Part shown: positions 57,891 through 64,000 of the stretch, one piece after another
Position numbering within the stretch: position 1 is the stretch's first letter
How the letters are laid out: each line of letters begins with the position of its first letter
Source of the DNA: an uncultured Roseibium sp.
GTDB lineage: Bacteria > Pseudomonadota > Alphaproteobacteria > Rhizobiales > Stappiaceae
DNA length: 64,000 nucleotides
Assembly (NCBI RefSeq): GCF_963675985.1
Contig: NZ_OY780958.1
Span: 3,348,001 to 3,412,000 of the forward strand
Direction of reading: 5' to 3'
Notes under the pieces: generated by a model
Told to the model about the DNA's origin: nothing
What the model saw: the letters and a program-made list of their open reading frames with translations, nothing else
Databases searched by the model: none
Made by a program: the position numbers and the translations under genes

Positions 57891-58768
57891 TTAGCCGAGC
57901 CAGTATTCAGGGATCAGTTTCTCACCGTCTCTCCATTCGGCTACTTTGTATACGTGCTCAAAATCACCCCAAACATCTTCACCTGCGTGATCGAGTACAA
58001 TGATCTGCATCCGGTTCTTTGCTTTATCCATAACGCTTGAGAAGGCATCGAAGATCTTTCGAACAGCACGTATGTCTTCGTCCTTCCATTCAAAATCTGT
58101 TGGCAAATCTTCTCGATCGACGAGTGCACGTGGGAAGTACACTTGGCTCGGCTGGTCGAACACTAGAAACGAGGGGACCGGATGATGTGGGGTTTTCAAA
58201 AAGAATACGTGCAGAGCAAGCAGAGTGGCGACGTGATACGCAAGCCAGTTCGCGCCGCTACCGATCTCCCAAAGATAGGCTTCTTTGCCATCATCGACGA
58301 CTTGTACAGTCAGTTCTCGGATCATCAGACGAATTGGATTGTCAGGATTTTCAGCGTCAAGGTACTTAACCAGCCTCATGGCTTCAGCGTCGACTTCTGA
58401 AAGGGCATTACGTAATCTGCGCGCAATCTCGCTATCAGATACACCTCCGCGCAATTCTTCGATTCGCTCTTTCAAAGAGTTGACCTCTTCACGCAGCGGT
58501 CCAGTCTGATCAGCGCGATCGTAAATGGTCAACGCTTGAGTTAGGCGCCCCAAGAAACGCGATATATCTTCGCTTCGCTTCAATTCGGCGTCTACCTCCT
58601 CTGATCGCTTTTCGAGATCACGCATTTCTTGGCGAATTTCATTAAGCCGACTAAACTCGGTTTCAGCGGCTGCCCTTTCACGAACCAGTTCTTTGTCCAT
58701 CCGGTCAGACAGTAGCGGCTGTGACGAGGCTTGGATCTCTACTTGTTCCAATGCCCTGCAAAGTGTCT
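57891..58768 (-). pseudogene. C-terminal half of an ABC-3C ATPase (DUF3732)
   Basis: About 290 native residues following the IS end: coiled coil (EVNSLKERIEELRGGVSDSE), then the DUF3732 region with TPHHPVPSFLVFDQPSQVYF, a Walker-B-like segment. The N-terminal half with Walker A is absent; the IS supplies MKVQWQV. DUF3732 proteins are the ABC ATPases of ABC-three-component conflict systems and are normally about 600 aa. Clearly AT-richer than the core. Confidence 0.82.
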
Positions 58769-58786
58769 TGACCTGCCACTGAACTT

Positions 58787-59716
58787 TCACCCAGCCGCGA
58801 CCGGAGCCTGGTTGGTATTTACGCCGATCGGCGCAGGTTGATCAATCGCCCAACGCGCGGAGTTTTCATCTCGCGTAGCGGGCCGGGCGATTGCAGTGGT
58901 CAGCGTTCGCGCATAGTCAGCCGGGGTCTGGTAGTTCAAGGCAGAATGCGGGCGTTCGGTGTTGTAGTCGGCGGCCCAGGCCGCGATCACGATACGGGCG
59001 TGAGCCAGGTTGCGGAACATGGTCTCGTTGAGCAGTTCGTCCCGCATCCGCCCATTGAAACTCTCGACGAAGCCGTTCTGCATCGGCTTGCCCGGCGCGA
59101 TGTAATGCCATTCGATCCCGTGCTCGGAACACCACCGCAGGATGGCGTTACTGGTTAGTTCGGTTCCGTTGTCACTGACGATCATTCCGGGCTTCCCGCG
59201 GCGCTCGATCAGGGCCGTGAGTTCACGCACGACACGGCGCCCCGAGATCGAGGTGTCCGGGATCGCGGCGAGACATTCACGGGTGACGTCGTCCACCACG
59301 TTGAGCACCCGGAAGCGCTGGCCGTTGGCGAACTGATCATGCACAAAATCGAGCGACCAGCGCGCATTTGGCCGTGCCTCGACCAGGATCGGTGCCCGTG
59401 TTCCAACGGCCTTGCGCCGAGCCTTCCGTTTGCGGACCGTCAACCCTTCCTCGCGGTAGAGCCGATAGATCCGGTTGATCCCGGAAGGCTCGCCCTCGCG
59501 GCGCAACAAGACGAAGAGCCGTCGATAGCCAAACCGGCGACGTTCATTCGCCAAGTCCCGCAGCCGACCGCGCAGCTCCGTATCCGGAGCACGCTGCGCT
59601 TGGTAGCGGACCATCTTGCGATCTGCCCCGGAAATCCGGCACGCCCGCCGTTCCGAGAGCCCGAGCTGGGACCTCAGGTGCGCGACCGCCTCGCGCTTCA
59701 CGGCAGGCGTCACCAT
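58787..59716 (-). CDS. IS3-family transposase OrfB, copy 2
   Basis: 309 aa, translation identical to the copy at 16352-17281, DDE residues intact. Overlaps OrfA in the -1 frame at the A-run. Confidence 0.94.
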   Translation of the reverse strand: MVTPAVKREAVAHLRSQLGLSERRACRISGADRKMVRYQAQRAPDTELRGRLRDLANERRRFGYRRLFVLLRREGEPSGINRIYRLYREEGLTVRKRKARRKAVGTRAPILVEARPNARWSLDFVHDQFANGQRFRVLNVVDDVTRECLAAIPDTSISGRRVVRELTALIERRGKPGMIVSDNGTELTSNAILRWCSEHGIEWHYIAPGKPMQNGFVESFNGRMRDELLNETMFRNLAHARIVIAAWAADYNTERPHSALNYQTPADYARTLTTAIARPATRDENSARWAIDQPAPIGVNTNQAPVAAG

Positions 59717-59976
59717 TTTTTTGATACCAGCTCCTTCATTGCCGCCAGATCAAGCATCTGCTCGGCCAGAAGCCTCTTGAGCCTGGCGTTCTCATCCTCG
59801 AGCGCCTTCAGCCGCTTCGCCTCCGACACCGTCAAGCCGCCGAACTTGGCCTTCCAGTTGTAGAAGGTCCCTTCTGACATGCCGTGCTTACGACACAGGT
59901 CCGCGCACTTCACGCCTGCCTCGTGCTCGGCCAGGATGCCGATGATCTGCTCGTCTGTGAAACGTGTTCGCTTCAT
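59710..59976 (-). CDS. IS3-family transposase OrfA, copy 2
   Basis: 88 aa, translation identical to the copy at 16092-16358, ending in the same slippery A-run. Confidence 0.93.
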   Translation of the reverse strand: MKRTRFTDEQIIGILAEHEAGVKCADLCRKHGMSEGTFYNWKAKFGGLTVSEAKRLKALEDENARLKRLLAEQMLDLAAMKELVSKKW

Positions 59977-60039
59977 TGTCCGTCCTCAAGTTGGATCGGA
60001 CTCTAATCGACGGTGGAGGAAAAATCCCGTGGCAGGTCA

Positions 60040-60905
60040 GACGCCCTAAGGTAATCCGCTACCGCACGAATTTCTTGATCTTGCCCAATGTGAATGATCT
60101 CAAGTTGGCGAACAAATACTGGACGTTGGGAGTGAATGCTGACGATAGCCTCATTAGTGGGGGGCGTTGAAGTGCTTGTTAAAAAAGTTGGGAGATTCAG
60201 GCGAGCTGCAAACAGCCTAATCTCCTTTTTAAAGGAACCAGAGTTGACGACACCCTCTTTGCCCAACTTGATGAGCTGATTGGCTTTGTCACGCGCGAGA
60301 CCGATAGCGTAGCTGGTTAGCCGTTTCTTAGTTTCCTCGCTGTAGGTTGGGCCCCACAGGTTCTCAACCGAATGCTCTGGACGTGCGTGGACACTCTCTA
60401 TCGAAATCCTCGACACAAACTCAACTAACTTTTCGTCTTCAAAGCTCAAGAGAGCCTGCACGTACTTGTTGCACTTAGGCTTCCGAGGCAGCGTGTCTCT
60501 TTTTTCGCGGATAAGACTGTCAAGTTTCTTTACGGTCACCTCGTCATCCGCTGCATTGATAGATTTGGCGATTTCTCCAGATTGTAATGGAGTAACGTAG
60601 AGTCGAAATTGCGTGCGATTTAGATCAATTTTGCCACTTTCAATGTCTGCAATCCAATTGCCAATTGTTTTCCAAAGATCGCTTGACCAGTCTGAAAGTG
60701 CATTGTGCTTTGTTGCGCTTTTGACCTGTTCCAGAGTTTTGTTGCCATTCGCATGTCGGACGGCAACATCATCCTCGCCTTCCATTATGACTTGAGAATC
60801 GTTCGGATTAACCAGCAAATGATAGCAAAAACGAGCCTCTTGCTCGGAGTACCCAAGATACTGTCCGGCTGCCGTGTGTGTTAAAGGTTTGCTTGCGACG
60901 TTCAT
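60040..60905 (-). pseudogene. ABC-3C effector (nuclease-like), 3' end lost at the IS
   Basis: About 288 native residues, then 12 IS-encoded ones. Start: HTAAGQYLGYSEQEARFCYH, then VIMEGEDDVAVRHANGNKTL and EQVKSATKHNALSDWSSDLW. The ExxD...(E/Q)xK pattern is the DUF4297/Cap4-like PD-(D/E)xK nuclease layout used in ABC-3C effectors. The C-terminal ABC-3C docking domain appears cut. The middle component gene that normally lies between effector and ATPase is missing. Confidence 0.78.
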
Positions 60906-61251
60906 TACCAGCCGAGAAAAGTTCTTTTGACCTGGAAAGGTAGCAGGTTAAAAAGACTTAACACAAGACCGCAGGCACGTCTTGCACCGTCAACCCAAAA
61001 TTGAGCCAATTATTTCTCTGCTTCAGATCCTTCTATCCTAATTCACGAAACGCGCGGCTTGTGAATTTTTGCCATCGTGTAGTTGTCGACCTGAGCCGCC
61101 CGTACGGTACAGAAACTCGCCCATCGTACTTGCCTCGCCGCGCTCGAGGACAGGATGAAGCACCAGTCCGTCGATCGCGGGCTGGGTGATACGCTCGTAG
61201 AGCCGGGTCAAGTTCGCCTGAAAGTCCGAGGAAGCTGCTAGCCCATGGCCT
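60906..61251. other. Intergenic region, possible gene remnant
   Basis: About 350 bases. The minus strand at 61240-61040 reads an open stretch with protein-like sequence (SDFQANLTRLYERITQPAID) but no start, in another frame than the neighbour. It may be a decayed gene end. Not supported as a gene. Confidence 0.35.
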
Positions 61252-62142
61252 TCATGGCCATCTCCGGAGCGGAAACCAGAACCGCTTCCAGCAGCGCGCG
61301 GCGAGATCCATCACGTTGATCGACTGCAGGGCGAAGACGCCCTGGACGTCGGCAGCATGCTGCGCGCCGAAGATGGAATTCGAGACGAGCCTGCCCTGGT
61401 CTTCGGTGCAGAGCAACTCATTACCGTAGGAATAGTGGGCGGCTGCGATGTCGAAATCCGCCCAATCCGCCATGAGCTTGCGCAGCGCCGACAGAAAGAC
61501 CTTCTGTGTCGGGTATACCTTCGGGTTGTTGGCCTCGGCACCGATCCCCTCGCGCCAGAGATAGCGGTCGAGCGTGATGTTGTTGAGCGCCGCAGCGTTA
61601 GCGAAATGCTGATTGATGGCCGCAAGGCCGTGAGAGGCCGAGAGCTGCTCACCGAAATCCCGCAGGGCACGCAACGGATATTCTCCAAAGTGCCGGACGA
61701 AGTCACCCATGCGCTTCTGCCGCTCGCCGATCGAATAACGCGTGTCCGGCGCCCAGTCTGCTTGGGTGAAGGCCGGCAGGGCTCCGTAGCCGATGCGTGA
61801 ACCGTGAAGAATGCGGAAGCCGGTTGCGAGTGCCGCGGCGACGATTTTCTGCCGCGTCGGCGGAATGGTCGGTGGCGGCGACTTCGTGCCGGTCAGCAGC
61901 AACAGATCGACCCGGTCAGTGTTCTTCAGGCTCTCGGCAGAGAAGGCTGCTTCAGGAATTGCAGCGATGACACGGCCCTTGCGGATGCACCGGTGAAGAT
62001 ACCACCAGGCGATCCGCTGCTTCTTCGACTTCCAGCGGTCTCGATTAAGTGGCCACCATTTTTCCAGAAGACGGCAAATCTTCGGATCGGCGATCGTGCT
62101 GTAGGTATTGGTGTCGAAGGTGACCGTGATCGGTGTCTTCAT
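61252..62142 (-). CDS. PIN-like domain protein
   Basis: 296 aa. Acidic residues arranged as in PIN nucleases: D10 in ITVTFDTNTYS, E64 in AAIPEAAFSAE, D231 in ADFDIAAAHYSYG and D248 in LLCTEDQGR. PIN proteins cut RNA, often as toxins. It is longer than VapC toxins and no antitoxin is adjacent. Sits beside the broken ABC-3C locus. Domain call is mine from motif spacing. Confidence 0.6.
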   Translation of the reverse strand: MKTPITVTFDTNTYSTIADPKICRLLEKWWPLNRDRWKSKKQRIAWWYLHRCIRKGRVIAAIPEAAFSAESLKNTDRVDLLLLTGTKSPPPTIPPTRQKIVAAALATGFRILHGSRIGYGALPAFTQADWAPDTRYSIGERQKRMGDFVRHFGEYPLRALRDFGEQLSASHGLAAINQHFANAAALNNITLDRYLWREGIGAEANNPKVYPTQKVFLSALRKLMADWADFDIAAAHYSYGNELLCTEDQGRLVSNSIFGAQHAADVQGVFALQSINVMDLAARCWKRFWFPLRRWP

Positions 62143-62507
62143 TTTCGTCTGGCTTTCACGTGTTGACGTGTCGGCGACGCCACGAAGTTTAACGAATGGG
62201 GCTATATGAGAAATACATAACTGTAAAAGGACTTGGCTGCTGATCGAAAGTCAAGACGCCCATAGGCATGATCAAGGAATTCTTAGGGCCATTTAGGAAA
62301 TCAAAGGCTGAGCTCAACTATAGTCGCTATGAGCCGTTGCACTATCGGCTAGCCGTCCATTAATCGCTCATACGAAAAAGAAGCTGCCAGTGTCCTTCCG
62401 GCCCGGATTAAGTCATTAGTTGATCGTACAGCGCATAACATTTCCGTTGTCGTTCGCCTTCCGGCTGCCCCTGAAGCACGCCAATAATGAGAATTCTCAG
62501 CCCTCTT
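62143..62507. other. Intergenic region
   Basis: About 365 bases, AT-richer than the neighbours. No gene, terminator with T-run or RNA seen. Confidence 0.45.
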
Positions 62508-63458
62508 TTAACCTCCAACTACCCCCGCCGCAGCGGCCCGGAAATCACTCGGGCTACTGCCCCGGCTCCGCTTGAACGCCACACTGAAGGCAAACGGGTC
62601 GGTGTAGCCGACCTGGGCGGCGATGGTGGCGAGGGTCTGGCCGCGGCGCTGGAGGAGATCGGCGGCCAGCGCCATGCGGTGGTTGGTGAGGAAGGTGATC
62701 GGCGGTTCGCCGACGACCTCGCGGAAGCGGCGGGCGAGTGTGGCGCGCGAGACGTGGCAGCGGGCCGACAGGCTCCCGATGGTCCAGGGCCGGGCCGGCT
62801 CTGCGTAGAGGAGCTTGAGCGCGCGGGTGACGACGGGGTCGCCGTCTGATTTCCAGTCGGGCGCGGAGGCGGTGCCGGGCCTTGAGCCCCAAGCCTTCAG
62901 CGCGGATGTCAGCAACAGGTCGACCAGCCGGTCGAGGACGGCAGCCTGGCCGTCCTCGTCGCGGATCATTTCCTCGCACAGGAGGTCCACCAGCGGCGAG
63001 CGCCACTCCTCGCGGGTGATCACGAGGATCGGCGGCAGGACGGCGTTGAGCCGGTCGCTGGTGCGGCTGAGGTTCTCGTAGGCGGCGACCGCGAAGACGG
63101 TGTCGCCGGCCGGGTCGTTGCCCCAGGTGCGCACGCCGTGGAGCATGGGTTCGCTGACCGAATTGCCGTCCTTGTCGCGGCAGTCCTGGCCGCGGAAGAT
63201 CGTCACCGTGGGGGAGCGCTCCGGCGTGTCGGCGATGATGTAGCGGGTCTCGGCGCGGGTGATCGCGATGTCACCGGGGCGGATTTCGACGGGGGCGCCT
63301 GTCTCCGGCACAAGCCAGAACGTCGACTTCACGCCGGCAAGCAGGGTCAGGGGCGATTCCGGTTCAACAAGGATCGACCACGGCGCGGACATGCTTGCTC
63401 TCAGGGCAAACGCATCGCGCGCCCGCGTCCCTTCCAGCATGTTCAAAATCGCCGACAT
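62508..63458 (-). CDS. AraC-family regulator with cupin N-terminus
   Basis: 316 aa. N-terminal cupin (Cupin_6-type: ILVEPESPLTLLAGVKSTFW), C-terminal two-HTH AraC domain (LSARCHVSRATLARRFREVV and LATIAAQVGYTDPFAFSVAF). Divergent from the MBL-fold gene, its likely target. Confidence 0.9.
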   Translation of the reverse strand: MSAILNMLEGTRARDAFALRASMSAPWSILVEPESPLTLLAGVKSTFWLVPETGAPVEIRPGDIAITRAETRYIIADTPERSPTVTIFRGQDCRDKDGNSVSEPMLHGVRTWGNDPAGDTVFAVAAYENLSRTSDRLNAVLPPILVITREEWRSPLVDLLCEEMIRDEDGQAAVLDRLVDLLLTSALKAWGSRPGTASAPDWKSDGDPVVTRALKLLYAEPARPWTIGSLSARCHVSRATLARRFREVVGEPPITFLTNHRMALAADLLQRRGQTLATIAAQVGYTDPFAFSVAFKRSRGSSPSDFRAAAAGVVGG

Positions 63459-63587
63459 GCGAGCAGATTAGACGATCACAAATGCTTTTGGAACGGGCAA
63501 CCATGGGCGAAAGGACGGTCTCTGGTCATTTTTCCTCCGGGTCGCAGAGAGGTTGCGACACCGCACTTTCGAAGAGGACCAGGACCA

Positions 63588-64000
63588 ATGAAACTTATCC
63601 CCCCCCGGCTTGCCGCCTGGACGATCGCGGCGATCGTTTCCGGCATGGCCATGAGCGCCGCCGCCCAGACGGAAACCAATCCCGACACCGCCATCAAGGG
63701 CCACACGGCCGATACGGTCAGCATGGATCCGGCGAGCCCGAGTTATTTCGGCCATTTCGCGCCCGAACTGGCAAAGTCGGTGGCGCGCAAGCCGGCGCTC
63801 GACGCGGAGACCGGCCTTGCCGTGCAGGAGGTCAAGCCGGGGCTGTTCTACGTCACCGACGGCATCTACCAGTCGGCGTTTCTTGCGACGGACGACGGCA
63901 TCGTCGTGTTCGACGCGCCGCCGAGCTTCGCCGACCGGCTGCCGGCGGCGATCGCGCAGAACGCGTCAGGCAAAAAGATCACCACGCTGATCTACAGCCA
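63588..64000 (+). CDS. Secreted MBL-fold metallohydrolase (5' part)
   Basis: 137 codons before the window ends. Signal peptide with cleavage near MSAAAQ, then VKPGLFYVTDGIYQSAFLAT and DDGIVVFDAPPSF, the first strands of a metallo-beta-lactamase fold. The HxHxDH zinc motif would lie just beyond the window. The start has AGAGGACCAGGACC upstream. Confidence 0.8.
   Translation, partial: MKLIPPRLAAWTIAAIVSGMAMSAAAQTETNPDTAIKGHTADTVSMDPASPSYFGHFAPELAKSVARKPALDAETGLAVQEVKPGLFYVTDGIYQSAFLATDDGIVVFDAPPSFADRLPAAIAQNASGKKITTLIYS

Larger units (their letters stand above)
58769..60039 (-). mobile_element. IS3-family element (IS51/IS407-like), copy 2
   Basis: 1271 bases, same ends and encoded proteins as 16029-17299 but inverted. 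Flanks AAGTGTCT and GACGCCCT show no target duplication. It joins two halves of different ABC-3C genes, so DNA between them has been lost. Confidence 0.93.

Noticed and set aside
61040..61240. Minus-strand open stretch beginning SDFQANLTRL
   Set aside because: No start codon, not in frame with the PIN-like gene and no family recognised; kept only as a possible remnant.

Overview
The window is GC-rich chromosomal DNA from an alphaproteobacterium. The split b/b' ATP synthase operon (atpI-B-E-F'-F), the DUF721-dsbA-smc cluster, DUF6481 next to a cold-shock gene and the many LysR, GlxA and LuxR regulators fit the Hyphomicrobiales. A Stappiaceae relative (Roseibium/Labrenzia type) is my best guess, but it is an inference from gene content and no marker gene proves it. 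I see no rRNA, tRNA or CRISPR array.

Layout. 1-8.5 kb: metabolic and regulatory core genes (maeB 5' part, ceramidase-like protein, aminotransferase, quinone reductase with LysR, moaB, spermidine-synthase-like protein, MFS exporter with a divergent ArsR-like repressor and two palindromic operators). 8.7-13 kb: a LuxR-type regulator and a 997-aa autotransporter, each preceded by the same 16-bp box, bracketed by two copies of the arsR 3' end. 13-17.3 kb: a lower-GC gene for a giant helical-repeat protein, cut at its 3' end by an IS3-family element. 17.4-22.6 kb: LysR-dabB-dabA (inorganic carbon uptake). 22.7-29.1 kb: carnitine catabolism (GlxA regulator, BKACE enzyme, fused carnitine dehydrogenase/thioesterase), a LysR-SDR-reductase cluster and a chimeric pseudogene made of carnitine dehydrogenase pieces. 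29.3-33 kb: cspA cluster, a secreted Cys-rich protein and an acetyltransferase. 33.3-35.3 kb: a retron with an Eco1-like nucleoside-deoxyribosyltransferase effector, a well-formed msr-msd candidate and a reverse transcriptase. 35.5-50.3 kb: core genes (EamA, glycosyltransferase, radical SAM, rnhB, DUF4279, ATP synthase F0, smc, dsbA, DUF721, mutY, 2OG oxygenase, bfr). 50.5-53.8 kb: small accessory island with a Fic pair and an IS1595-type transposase with a DUF6471 neighbour. 54.3-57.5 kb: MacAB-like tripartite efflux genes. 57.9-60.9 kb: remnants of an ABC-three-component (ABC-3C) conflict system broken by a second copy of the same IS3-family element. 61.3-64 kb: PIN-like protein, AraC regulator and the 5' part of a metallo-beta-lactamase-fold gene.

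How it fits together. The accessory patches look like a scattered defence or mobile complement: an apparently intact retron, a Fic module, a decayed ABC-3C locus and a truncated giant protein. The two IS copies encode identical proteins, lie in opposite orientation 41 kb apart, and neither has a matching short target duplication. Both border truncated genes, which points to IS-associated deletion or rearrangement at two places in this chromosome.
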